Shown piece after piece: positions 30,603 through 40,488 of a stretch of 64,000 bases of DNA. The stretch is from Strigamia acuminata. Taxonomy: Eukaryota > Arthropoda > Chilopoda > Geophilomorpha > Linotaeniidae. The stretch spans positions 3,869,605-3,933,604 of the forward strand of contig OX442321.1 of the NCBI GenBank assembly GCA_949358305.1, read 5' to 3'. The notes below the pieces were generated by a model. It was not told where the DNA came from. It did no database searches and saw only the letters and a program-made list of their open reading frames with translations. A program made the translations under genes and the position numbers. The stretch's first letter is position 1; every line of letters starts with the position of its first letter.

Positions 30603-32010
30603 ATTTCTTCTTCCGCGTCATCATACTCTTCCTCCGAATCGGTGGATCTTGTGTCAGGTTGCGTCTGTTCATCTGTCGGTTGCACTGCTGGAGGGGCAGT
30701 GACTTCATTGGCTGCTTGTTGCAATCTCCTTTGATGGAACAGGTCAAACTGAGCCCTCGTGCGTGGTGTCACATCGAATGGGGGCGGCGCAAGCATCCTT
30801 CGGACCGGTGCAGTCCTGTCTTTCGTTGTTCTTGGGACCACCCGAGGGGTCTTCTGCACCTCGGTCCTTGCCAAGCCGCTTGGACCTGGGATCGGCTGCA
30901 CTTCTGGTAAAACCACATTTTCCCCTGTGTTTACCGGTGCCGCAACGGGAACTGGTTCCATAACAGGAACTGGTTCCGTCCTTGTCACGATCACTGTGTG
31001 CTGCCTTCCCAACTTCCTTGGCCTGGGTTCTTCAGGCATCGGATTCCACGGTACATTAGGTGTAGTCGTGTCTTGGGTTTCCCTGTGTGCAATCACCTGC
31101 TCCCCAGCCTGTGGATGCCGCGGTCTCAACTGATTAATGTGGCGGTGGTTAACCTCTTGGGTGTCCATACGCTGGGTCTCATACACGACATCCCCCTTCC
31201 TAGTCTTCACTATTGCCGGAATCCATGTCGCGTCTCCCTTCCTGTATGAACGAGCCCACACTTCCTGTCCTGGGGCTAGTATCCTCTTAGGTGGCCGCCG
31301 GTCCTCTTGAGCCGCTCCCACAGTTGGTTTCAGTGTGTCCAGATGGGTCTTAAAATGCCCTTGCAACATCAGCATGGCTGGGGATTTTCCATCCGTTCCC
31401 GGTGTACTGTGCTGGTAAAATAGGAACTTATCCAATTGCTCCTGGATATTGACCATTCCCATCTTGACCAGTTTCCCTTTAAAGGTCTGTACCGCTCTCT
31501 CCGCTCGTCCATTGGACTGTGGATGGAATGCAGGTGAGAACAGGTGTAGTAAACCGTTTCGCCGGATAAATCCCTTAAATTCCTCGCTGGTGAAGGTTGT
31601 GGCATTGTCTGAAACAATTGTGTCAGGCAGACCAAAATCTGCGCACTTCCTTTTAATCACAGCAATTGCCGCTGCCGATGACGTGCTTGGTACCAAGTCT
31701 ACGTGCATCCATCCGGTCAAAGAGTCCACTAAGATGAGGAACATCTTGCCCTTGACCGGTCCGGCAAAATCAATATGGATCCTGCTCCAAGGTCTAGCAG
31801 GTCTTGGCCAACTAATGGGATTGTCACGTGGCGGTGCATGCTGGTGTTGTTGACACACAACACATTGTGCCACGTATTGTTCAATCGCCATTGTTATCCC
31901 CGGCCACCATATTGTTGCTGCCGCCTTGTTCTTCATCATGACTATCCCATGATGACCTTCGTGAAGCAAATCCATGGCCTTCTTACGCAGACTAGGTGGT
32001 ATTGTATTAC
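30584..32010 (-). pseudogene. Element C integrase
   Basis: The frame open from about 32010 carries the integrase zinc finger (HEGHHGIVMM, CVVCQQH), the core with HIDFAGPV, SDNATTF and the Glu in NGRAERAV, and a long C-terminal tail rich in Pro, Thr and Glu. The upstream RT/RNase H frame overlaps it in a different phase, so a one-base indel near 32000 separates them; the ATG at 31975 is internal. The tail ends inside the short LTR. The core residues are all present. Confidence 0.88.
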
Positions 32011-33055
32011 GTGATGCAGGTCATCATCCAGTAATGTGGCCATTTCCAATTGCTCACGAGTAATTATCGAGTCTTCGACTAAGAAGCGCACATGCTGCTC
32101 TTCCTCCAGTTCTTGTTCCCATTGCTCCGTGATCTTGGTGGCTGGCAGTGGCAATCTACTCAATGCATCAGCCACTGGAATGTCCAGACCTGGTCTGTGC
32201 TCTATTGAGTAGTTGTAGCCTGCCAAGATAATTGTCCACCTTAGCATCCTAGGGCTAATGATATTCGGGGTAGGATTGGTCACTCCGAATATTCCGAGCA
32301 ATGGCTTGTGGTCAGTTACAATCCTGAACTTTCTCCCACATAAGAACTGGTGAAACTTCTGCACCGCATAGATGATTGCCAATGCCTCTCGGTCAGTCTG
32401 GCTGTAGCGTCTCTGAGTTGGCGAGAGTGACTTGGACGCATACAAGACTGGCCGCTCCTCCCCGTTGTCCAACACGTGGTTTAACACTGCCCCCACTCCC
32501 ACTGGGCTGGCGTCGACAACCAGAACCAGTGGATGATGGAGTGAGTAGTGCACTAGGAGGCTCTCACTAGTAATCATCTCTTTAATGGTATTAAAAGCGG
32601 TGGCTCTTCTTTGCGTCCACTCCCAGGATGCGTTCCCCTGCAATAACTCTCGCAGTGGCTCTGCGACCTCCGCAAAATGCGGTAGAAATTGCAGATAGAA
32701 TTGGACCATCCCTAGAAATGAGCGCAGTTCTTGCAAGTTGTTGGGTGCTGGCATCTTCTTAATCGCCGCGACGTTGTCTCCAGATGGTCGAATTCCTCTA
32801 CTGTCCACTTGAAATCCCAGATATGCGACCTGCGTCCTGAAAAACTCGCATTTCCGTCTTACTAAACGCAGATTCGCTCTTCTGAGTCTTCTCAGGACTT
32901 CTCTGACCACCTTCACATGTTCTTCGTATGTGTCCGTCGCAATCAAAATATCATCCTGATATGGTGAGACATCATCCAGGTCAGCAAACATTGTATCCAT
33001 AATCCTTTGGAATACTTCGCTGCTTGATATAGTACCAAAAGGTAATCTGTTAACT
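31942..33055 (-). pseudogene. Element C RT (3' part) and RNase H
   Basis: This piece continues RT from the hAT insertion point at 33056-33063. The catalytic box is YQDD near 32950, followed by the thumb region (FLGMVQFYLQFLPHF) and RNase H with VVDASPVGVGAVL, DREALAIIYA and VTDHKPL. It runs out of frame near 32000, where the integrase frame takes over. The ATG at 33000 is internal to RT and not a start. Confidence 0.88.
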
Positions 33056-33210
33056 GCATAGAGCAGGGGTTCCCAAACTTTTTAGCATCGCGCCTCACTT
33101 TTAAGCAAGATGATCTTCCGCGCCCCACTTCATCTACCGGTGCATTAAATTTTTCAAAAATAAACAACTAAAAAAAAAAAAAGAAATTTTTATATAATTT
33201 TACATACAAG

Positions 33211-33443
33211 TTTAAATTATTTTGAATAAAATTTCACATACAATTTTAAATTATTTTGAATAAAATTTCACATACAATTTTAAATTATTTTGAATTAAAT
33301 TTCACATACAATTTTAAATTATTTTGAATAAAATTTCACATACAATTTTAAATTATTTTGAATAAAATTTCACATACAATTTTAAATTATTTTGAATAAA
33401 ATTTCACATACAATTTTAAATTATTTTGAATAAAATTTTACAT
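33211..33443 (+). repeat. 34-bp tandem array inside the hAT transposon
   Basis: About seven copies of TTTAAATTATTTTGAATAAAATTTCACATACAAT occur at 33211, 33245, 33279 and onward. The array lies just beyond the transposase stop, in its 3' untranslated part. Confidence 0.9.
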
Positions 33444-33460
33444 AAGTTAAAAAGCTTGTG

Positions 33461-35299
33461 CTATTTAGGCGTGTGGGATGGGTGCGCTTGTTCGTGGTTA
33501 TTTTTAATGATGGCAGTAAAGTCTGGCTCAATTTGCGAAATTTTAAGGCGCAAGGAGTTCGACAATTGCAATTTATTGCGATATTTCGTTTTAATTCCTA
33601 CCATTGCCGAGAATCCAACTTCACACGAGTATGAAGATGAGAAAGGGAGCAGTGTCTTCAAAGCTTCGGTAGAAAGAATTGGACAAGTTTCTTGAACAGA
33701 CAGCCAGAATTGTATCAATTTGTTACGATTAAAATTCGGTTTTAACAATGAACTTTCAGATAGGTCGATAAGTTCTTCATCAGCTTTTGTGGATATCCCA
33801 GTAGTTATGTCTTCTTGGAAGGGATTAACAATCCAGTTCTTCTCCTCACAGTTTTTCATTTCTTGGATAAAGTAATGATCAAAATTCTCTTTCAATGCAC
33901 TCAAATGTTCTGAGATATCAGCAATTATGGTATCAGAAACGTTTACATCATTTTCGATTACAAAAGTTTGAAATGTTTCAAAAATGTCATAGTTGCGGTT
34001 TTCAATATTTTTTTTCCACAGTAGAAGTTTTTTGGTGAATCCTCTAATTTTGTCATGAACTGCAAATATATCAGTTCCTCCTGTGCCTTGCAAGTATAAA
34101 TTTAATTCATTGAGTTTCGTGAATATGTCTGCCAAATATGTGAGCTTTGTAACATATTCCACATCATGCAATGATTTTGCTACATCATTTTTCTCGCCCA
34201 AAAATATTGCGACTTCTTCACGGAGTTCCACAAGTCTTGTTAGCACTTTTCCTCTTGACAACCACCGCACCTCAGTATGCAGAAGAAGTGATTTATGGTT
34301 ACTCCCCATCTCCTCACACAGCTTTTCAAATAAGCGCGATTGCAATGGCCTTGCCTTGATTAAGTTCACTATTTTAATGGCAATGTTCATTACAGTTTTT
34401 AAACTATTGGACATAGATTTTGATACTAAGGCTTCTCTGTGAATGCTGCAGTGAGTCCACGATGCATTTGGACTAAGTTTAAGAACTCTACTCACAACAC
34501 CGCTCTGTTTTCCGCACATGGCCCGGGCACCATCTGTACATATCCCAACACATTTCATCCAATCTATACCTTTCGTTTTTATATAAGTGTTGAGCGTCTT
34601 GAATATTTCCTCGCTAGTTCCTCTGATAATTGGTTCGCAGCACAACATATCGTCAAGTGGTTCATTGTTCCAGATGTACCGTACAAAAATAAGCAGCTGG
34701 GACAATCCTTGCACATCAGTTGATTCATCCAGTTGTAGTGAGAAGAATTTACTTTTAGTAACTCTTTTGATCAGTTGATTTTCGATCCACACAGACATTT
34801 CATCAATTCGACGAGTGACTGTGTTATTTAAAAGTGGAATTGTTTCTACTTCTTTTGCGCTGTTTTCACCAAACATAACTCCAACTGCATCTTTTATTGC
34901 TGGGAGCACTAAAGTCTCGCCAATTGTGTGTGGCTTACCAGTTTTTGCAATTCGAAAACTAATCAGATATGAGGCGTGCAGAGCCTTTTCGTTGATCTTG
35001 GTGAAATGGGAAAGTTTTGATTTTGAAGTTTTCATCTTGTCCAGTTTTCTTTTGAAAAACTCGAGTGGTTGGTGTTTCAAATCGGGATGCTTCGTCTCAA
35101 TATGTCGACGCAATTTAGTTGGGCGCATGCTGTCGTTTGCAAGTACTTCATAGCAAATAACACACTGTGGTCGGGGATTGTCTTCATCTTCATTCCACCA
35201 AAAACCGATTGACAAGTAGGCAGAATCATATCTTCTGACAACTTTTCTGCGTTTTGATTCTTTTGAGCAGGAAGGTTTATTCATCAGCCAATTATCCAT
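33461..35299 (-). CDS. hAT transposase, intact, 612 residues
   Basis: This is the cut-and-paste transposase. The best start is the ATG at 35297-35299 (MDNWLMNKPSC); the frame is open further upstream, but that part is less like the family. A BED zinc finger lies near residues 47-74 (CVIC and HIETKH). The RNase H-like core shows LQLDESTD and CTDGARAM for the first two acidic residues, a conserved THCSIHREAL and EVRWLSRG. The C-terminal hAT dimerisation segment has LPFSSSYSCEVGFSAM and KTKYRNKL. The layout matches the Buster group and vertebrate ZBED5/FAM200-like proteins. With no stop or frameshift it may still be active. Confidence 0.9.
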   Translation of the reverse strand: MDNWLMNKPSCSKESKRRKVVRRYDSAYLSIGFWWNEDEDNPRPQCVICYEVLANDSMRPTKLRRHIETKHPDLKHQPLEFFKRKLDKMKTSKSKLSHFTKINEKALHASYLISFRIAKTGKPHTIGETLVLPAIKDAVGVMFGENSAKEVETIPLLNNTVTRRIDEMSVWIENQLIKRVTKSKFFSLQLDESTDVQGLSQLLIFVRYIWNNEPLDDMLCCEPIIRGTSEEIFKTLNTYIKTKGIDWMKCVGICTDGARAMCGKQSGVVSRVLKLSPNASWTHCSIHREALVSKSMSNSLKTVMNIAIKIVNLIKARPLQSRLFEKLCEEMGSNHKSLLLHTEVRWLSRGKVLTRLVELREEVAIFLGEKNDVAKSLHDVEYVTKLTYLADIFTKLNELNLYLQGTGGTDIFAVHDKIRGFTKKLLLWKKNIENRNYDIFETFQTFVIENDVNVSDTIIADISEHLSALKENFDHYFIQEMKNCEEKNWIVNPFQEDITTGISTKADEELIDLSESSLLKPNFNRNKLIQFWLSVQETCPILSTEALKTLLPFSSSYSCEVGFSAMVGIKTKYRNKLQLSNSLRLKISQIEPDFTAIIKNNHEQAHPSHTPK

Positions 35300-35547
35300 A
35301 ATGGAAATGAGCACACAAACTGAAATAGATTTGAATTTGGCAGTTGCGTATTGTAGAATAGACTCTTCTAGATGACAAGACAAGTGCACTATTCTAGGGG
35401 AGGGCATCATGTCTATACGAAAGGTAGTTTGATTGTTAAAATTTTTTTTAAATTTTTTTTCTGAGCGATCCCTCGCGCCCCACCAAAAATCAGCTCGCGC
35501 CTCACCAGTGAGGCGCGCCTCACCGTTTGGGAAACTCTGGCATAGAG

Positions 35548-36396
35548 TCCTTTATGAGTGTTGATTGCAGCTATAAATGAACTCGCCCGAGTGAGCAATA
35601 CCTGTTGGTACGCCTGTCTGATGTCAAGCTTGGTAAAATACTTCTTTCCTCCAAGCTTAGCCATAATATCAGAAACTCTAGGCAGTGGGTATGGATCTGG
35701 TAAGATAGCTGGGTTCACAGTTGACCGGTAGTCTCCGCATAACCGCACTGTACCGTCCTTCTTGTCAACTATGACCAGCGGGGTTGCCCAATCCGAAAAT
35801 GCGATTGGTTGGTAAATCCCATCCGCAACTCCCTTTTCCAGTTCCTTTTCCACTGCTGTACGCAAGGCTACAGGTACAGGCCTCGCGCGAAAAAAGCGCG
35901 GCTTTACACCTTCTTTCAGGTAAAGTTGTACAGGCGGACCTGTATATAAACCCAAAGAGGCCTCAAAAACATCCTTGTACTCCTGAAGTAACAGTCTCAA
36001 TACAGTGTCCTCCTCTTCCAACTCCGCAATTAAGTCTTGTGGGGTCATTGACCCATTGATCCCGTGGTGCATCCCTTGTTGTCTCTCCAGCCTGTTGATC
36101 AGGAAAGTTTTCACAGAACGAGATTGCCTTGTGGCTTCCCTGCCCAGCAGTATTGTGGCCTGACCAGCAGTGACCAAGAACCGCAACTTCACTTCTTCAT
36201 CTCCTACCCTAACCGGTAGGTAGATCTCCCCATGTGCGGGTCTCCTTTCGCCAAAATAACCAATCAACGTAATGTTGGTTGGTTGTACAGGCCATGTCAC
36301 ATTGCTTAAGGTCATCCACTTCATCAAAGTATCTCTGGAGATCAACGAGTATCTTGAGCCAGTATCCACTGTTGCTACCACGGGGATCTTACCCAG
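35548..36396 (-). pseudogene. Element C protease and RT (5' part)
   Basis: This lies in the same frame as gag, separated from it only by the TGA at 36397-36399. The protease motif is VDTGSRYSL, about ten codons after the stop. RT fingers and palm follow, with WATPLVIVDKKDGTVRLCGD, then YFTKLDIRQAYQQV carrying the first catalytic Asp. The frame is cut at 35547 by the hAT insertion and resumes at 33055. Confidence 0.88.
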
Positions 36397-37458
36397 TCAC
36401 ATTGACATGCGAAAGGGGTCATCCTGGTCATAATCGGGATTCCGAATTTGGCATCCCGGTTGAGTGACCAAGAGAACATAATTCATTGGGGTGCAACTCT
36501 GCTGAAAGGGCTGGTACGCAGGCCTTTGACCACCACCGCGTGCGCGTCCGCGTCCGGTACGCCCTTCTTGACCACGCTGTTGGGTCCCAGATGGTCCTGC
36601 ATTTGCATCCCGCATCTGCATTTGTTGACCACGACCTGTCTGTTGCACCTGTTGCCTCATGGGACAATCTCTTTTCAGGTGTCCCACTTCACCGCAATAC
36701 CAACAGGCACCGTAAGGTAAACTACCTCGCGGGCGCACAGGGGTGGACTGACCAGTGCTCACAAAAGGCCTTTGTGGCAACACCACACCCTTGGTATAAA
36801 CATGGGCCATAGGGGGCTGAGAGCTGTAAGCCACCATGCTAGTGGGAACCATGGGTAAAACCATATCCCTTCCGCTATCTGGCTCAAAATATGTAGTGGC
36901 TTGCATGTCCGCCACACCAGCTGCGGCGCCTTCGAATGCCATGGCCATCTCCATTGCTTCCTTTAAAGTTTTGGGCTTTTGCAAGAGAATGTACTGCGTT
37001 GCCGTGGCATTCCCCAGTCCCTCGATCAACTGGTCCATGACCGCAAAGTCCACCTGCTTAGAGTCTCCGTATTCTCCCTTCTCTGCAAGACCGCGGAGAA
37101 CAGCAACATACGATGCCACCGACTCCTTTGGCTGGCGTACTCGCTTGCGTAACCGGTTCCGGATAATAATGGGAGGTACCGCCGGACTAAAGTACGTCTT
37201 TATCTTTCCGACTATGTCCTCGTAAGTCATATCCGAAATCTTTGTCGGAGCAGTCAACTTGTGTAGCAGGGCATGGGTATCTGCGCCCATCGAGGCCACC
37301 AAGAACATCTTCAAATTGTCCTTATCCGAATAGAATTTGTGTAGCTTCGCCATGAACTCGAACCGTTCAACCCACAAACTCCAATCCGTCTCGGTTTTGC
37401 CTTGAAATGGGGGCACGTGCGCCACATAGGCTGTCCCAGCTCCGCTTGTTGACGCCAT
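36397..37458 (-). CDS. gag: Element C gag, about 353 residues
   Basis: The first ATG in the frame is at 37456-37458 (MASTSGAG); the frame is open further upstream without an ATG. The gag core includes FQGKTETDWSLWVERF and FMAKLHKF, with an RVRQPKESVASYVAVLRGLA segment typical of Gypsy gag. One CCHC knuckle CWYCGEVGHLKRDC is followed by an Arg/Gly-rich tail. The stop is TGA followed by CTG, in frame with pol, so read-through rather than frameshift would be needed to make Gag-Pol. Confidence 0.88.
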   Translation of the reverse strand: MASTSGAGTAYVAHVPPFQGKTETDWSLWVERFEFMAKLHKFYSDKDNLKMFLVASMGADTHALLHKLTAPTKISDMTYEDIVGKIKTYFSPAVPPIIIRNRLRKRVRQPKESVASYVAVLRGLAEKGEYGDSKQVDFAVMDQLIEGLGNATATQYILLQKPKTLKEAMEMAMAFEGAAAGVADMQATTYFEPDSGRDMVLPMVPTSMVAYSSQPPMAHVYTKGVVLPQRPFVSTGQSTPVRPRGSLPYGACWYCGEVGHLKRDCPMRQQVQQTGRGQQMQMRDANAGPSGTQQRGQEGRTGRGRARGGGQRPAYQPFQQSCTPMNYVLLVTQPGCQIRNPDYDQDDPFRMSM

Positions 37459-38110
37459 TCCGGATAGACTTGTCTGCGACTCCTGGTTTACGCCAGCTAC
37501 CAATTCCTCCGGGTCATCGTCACTATCCACCGCCGCCGGGTAACTTGTCAGTCGTGACTCCGTGATTGCGATAAAATCCGGTCCAACAATCCAGATTGGT
37601 GCAACAATCCAGTGAGTGCTCTCACTTCCCAGACCTGCCCTGACCCCCTTCCCAGTAGGTACTTCTCCGAGGAGCTAAGCTGGGTTCAGCACTGGCCAGC
37701 CTCTCCTGGGAGGTGGCTTGATGTGTGCAGCTATTATCCCCTTACCGTACCCTAGTGGGAAAAGGAAACCCTAGCACTACCTAAGCTGAGAGCTTATAAT
37801 GACACAGTGTTGCGTTGGCATTGTCAGGGGCATTCTTTGGGCTCTTTGTTCCCTGGTGTCATTGTTGCGGCCCTTTGTTGCTCAGACGATGGCTGGAGTC
37901 ATTGTTGACCTCCTGGTGGCAAAATCTGAAGTTAGGCTTAATAACCCTAGATAGGCCTAACTGGGCCTAGTAACCCTAGCAAGTCCCAAGTAATACTAGT
38001 TAGGCCTAAGCCAGGCCTAACTATCTGAAAATACAGAAAAGAAAGACAGAGTCCATTGCAAAAAAAATTTTAAAGATACAGTTCACCTCTCTTTAATCCA
38101 GGGTTCTGCT
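37459..38110 (-). other. 5' leader of element C
   Basis: About 650 bp separate the primer binding site from the gag ATG. It includes short inverted words such as TAGGCCTAACT and its complement near 37955-38025. No ORF with an ATG is evident. Packaging and translation signals may lie here. Confidence 0.5.
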
Positions 38111-38128
38111 GTCCCTGTTCGGGCGCCA
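38111..38128 (-). other. Primer binding site of element C (tRNA-Lys type)
   Basis: On the minus strand TGGCGCCCGAACAGGGAC lies one base after the right terminal repeat. This is an exact complement of the tRNA-Lys (UUU) 3' end as widely known from lentiviral primers. It fixes the right repeat as the 5' LTR. Confidence 0.88.
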
Positions 38129-38129
38129 C

Positions 38130-38238
38130 TTTACCATCTTTGCCCTGGAGATGGGAAATAAAACACAGGAAACCAGTTGGGCCAAAACTTCATCCTCCAC
38201 TCTTCTAAACAGAGTAGATTTATTTGTCAGTAACCTGA
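38130..38238 (-). repeat. 5' terminal direct repeat (short LTR) of element C
   Basis: It is a 109-bp match to 30494-30602. It is followed on the right by DNA unrelated to the left flank; no duplication was found. At 109 bp it would be among the shorter LTRs known for Gypsy elements. Confidence 0.8.
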
Positions 38239-38611
38239 CCAACTGTCACTAGAGGGAAAAAGATGAAAGCTACATGCTGCTTTGTACATTGTATTATTGG
38301 CAATACAATGTACTAATTCAATGCAATAAAGCCTGCATGAATTCCTTGTGGTGTTAATACACCACATTTCGTTTTGGGTGTCATTTCGTCGCCCTTTTTC
38401 GTTTTGGGTGTCATTTCGTCGCCAAAAACGGTGACGAAATGACAAGGCAACGAAATGAAGGGCGACAGAATGAAGAAACCCCCTAGGAAGGATCCCAAGA
38501 AACCGTATGGCGAAGGTACAATTGTACAAGGAGAAAAGATTTTAAATCACTTATTTTTTGTCTTTCCAGGCAGGAAAGCACCTCAAAAGGAACGAACGAA
38601 TTAAAAATTGA
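38239..38611. other. Non-coding stretch with minisatellite copies and two hairpins
   Basis: A palindrome TACATTGTATT / AATACAATGTA lies at about 38286-38312. Two copies of the 30-bp minisatellite known from 24781-25010 occupy 38366-38425, followed by an inverted piece (CATTTCGTCGCC then GGTGACGAAATG), making a second hairpin. No gene is seen. Confidence 0.7.
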
Positions 38612-40488
38612 GTGCAAATTTCAACCGACAAGTGGCTGTTAAACACCGTAAAAGGAATAACATTTGAATTTGTTTCGGAAAAAATGGAAACGGACCCACG
38701 GACAGTCTATCACATGTCTGACGCAGATTTTACTGCAATGTCAACTGCTATTGACGAATTACTACGTCTTAGGATTATTTCTGTGGTCACACCGGCAAAA
38801 GGCCAAATTTTGAGTCCTGTCTTTCCAGTTCCTAAACCTGACGGCACTGTTCGTGTGATTTCAAATTTAAAATCCTTTAATTTAAATTTAGAATACAAGC
38901 ATTTCAAGATGGCTTCTATTCGAGATGCCATTTCTCTACTTATACCCTGTCCGCACTACACAAGCTAGTTGTAACTTGAGCTAGCTTAGCTCAAGCTAGA
39001 CTAGCCTAGCCTATGTTGCTGAGCCAGACCGTTCGCACTACTAGCATATTTTAAGGCTTATCCAGACACTACTCAACAATAAGTTAATAGTTAATAGTTA
39101 ATAGTTAATAAGGAATAGTTAATGCAAACAAATTAAATTTTATTTCATTTATTTTTTTATTTTATTTAATTATGGAATCTGCAATTTAAAAAATCAAAAG
39201 AAAATTGCATATTCACCTAAATTCAGAAGCAAAATTATTTACAGAGTATTTATTTATTATTTTCCATGTGGTTGACATGGCAGCCATGATGGTTTGCTCT
39301 GCAATGGGAATGCATTCTGGGTAGCATGACATCACAAGCTAGTAAAGCTAGCTTACAACTAGCTAATCTAGTTCCCAAAACTAGATTATTTTATCTAGTT
39401 TCAAAAATGTTAATCCAGCTTAGGATAAGCTAGTTGTGTTCGCACTACATTTAAACAACTAGTTATATAGAGTTAAGCTAGCTTAACTCTGTAGTGCGAA
39501 CGGGGTATTAGGGAAGGGACTTTTAATTTAAAGTCGATTTTAAAAATGCTTATTATTTGTTAGCTGTACATATTTTATTAAAGAAATATTTGCGCTTTTT
39601 CTGGGATGACGTGTTTTATGAATACAATGTCATGCCCATGGGTTTGTCCAGTGCCCCCAGAATTTTTACCAAAGTTATGCTGCCAGTTTATGCCCAGCTC
39701 CGAAGTTGGGGGTTAGTTGGGGTACCGTATTTAGATGACGGCATTTTTCTTTGCAAAACTTTGGAGAAGGCACAAGAAGATTGTTGCATGACCATGGGAC
39801 TTTTTCAATGGTTGGGATTGACAATAAATTGGAAAAAATCCGAATTGTTGCCAAAACCAAGATAGAATTTTTGGGCCTTGTGCTGGACACAATTGCAATG
39901 ACGGGCTCCTTGCCACAACGGAAAGTGGACAAAATTAAGAAATTGGCTTCTGGTTTATTAATTGATAACTCAGTCACGATTAAATCATTGGCTGTTTTTA
40001 TTGGAAATTTGATTTCAGCAGAACCTGCCTTGCATCATGGTTATTGGTTTATCAAACCATTAGAAGCTTTTAAAACAGGCCAGTTAATTAAGAATAATAA
40101 TAATTATGAAGCCACTATCTTTCTTTATCCTGATATCAAGGATGAATTGCAAAATTGGACCTTTGATAAGATGTTCGTTCTTAAGTCCTTAAAATCTAAT
40201 TTTAGCTCGGAAAATATTTTCACGGATGCTTCAAATTTGGGTTGGGGGGCAGTTTGGGAGAGCAAACGTGCGAATGGGCAATGGTCCCCATAAAAACAAC
40301 AATTGCATATTAATATTAAGGAATTATTGACCTTGATTTTTTGCCTGGAAAGCCTTTTTGTCGTTCAACAATACAAAAAAAGTTTATTTTTTACTGCTAT
40401 AATTCTGCTGTGGTAAGCTTGTTTAAAAATCAAGGAAGCATGGTCTCTTTGCTCCACTCTCATGGTAGATTTATGTGGGAAGAAGCTT
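38612..40488 (+). pseudogene. DIRS-like retrotransposon remnant: RT and RNase H
   Basis: Broken frames in order give RT segments LSPVFPVPKPDGTVRVISNL and EYKHFKMASIRDAI (before 38940). After the inserted MITE come KVDFKNAYYLLAVHI, YLRFFWDDVFYEYN, MPMGLSSAPRIFTK and YLDDGIFL (39520-39760), then EFLGLVLDTIAM, FTDASNLGWGAVW, HINIKELLTL and an N-QGS segment up to 40488. This order and wording is that of tyrosine-recombinase (DIRS/Ngaro) retrotransposons. Several frameshifts and stops show it is dead. Its 3' end is cut by the LTR at 40489. No recombinase is visible. Confidence 0.75.
38943..39507. mobile_element. Palindrome-ended MITE within the DIRS remnant
   Basis: The inverted ends are TACCC(T/C)GT(C/T)CGCACTACA, flanked by TTA on both sides (38940-38942 and 39508-39510). 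A 3-bp TTA duplication suggests PIF/Harbinger; if the ends are read two bases inward, a TA duplication would suggest Tc1/mariner. The 565-bp body has many CTAG and AGCT words and a TTAATAG microsatellite. There is no ORF. Confidence 0.8.

Larger units (their letters stand above)
33064..35539 (-). mobile_element. hAT DNA transposon, Buster/ZBED-like, 2476 bp, inserted in element C
   Basis: The 8-bp duplication GCATAGAG (33056-33063 and 35540-35547) flanks imperfect inverted ends (CAGGGGTTCCCAAAC and CAGAGTTTCCCAAAC, two mismatches). It contains one uninterrupted transposase gene and a 34-bp tandem array. Removing it with one duplication copy restores a continuous RT frame, which proves insertion into element C. 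Length and end sequence are normal for an autonomous hAT. Confidence 0.93.
30494..38238 (-). mobile_element. Gypsy-type LTR retrotransposon C, interrupted by a hAT transposon
   Basis: Direct repeats of 109 bp (30494-30602 and 38130-38238) bound gag and pol on the minus strand. The primer binding site is an exact tRNA-Lys type next to the right repeat. The order gag, protease, RT, RNase H, integrase is Gypsy. The repeats do not start TG and end CA, and no target-site duplication is seen, so their exact edges are uncertain. Lesions: an in-frame TGA between gag and pol, the hAT insertion in RT, and a frameshift between RNase H and integrase. Confidence 0.85.

Noticed and set aside
33211-33443. 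CRISPR-like array
   Set aside because: The copies are head to tail without unique spacers, lie within a hAT transposon, and the genome is eukaryotic.
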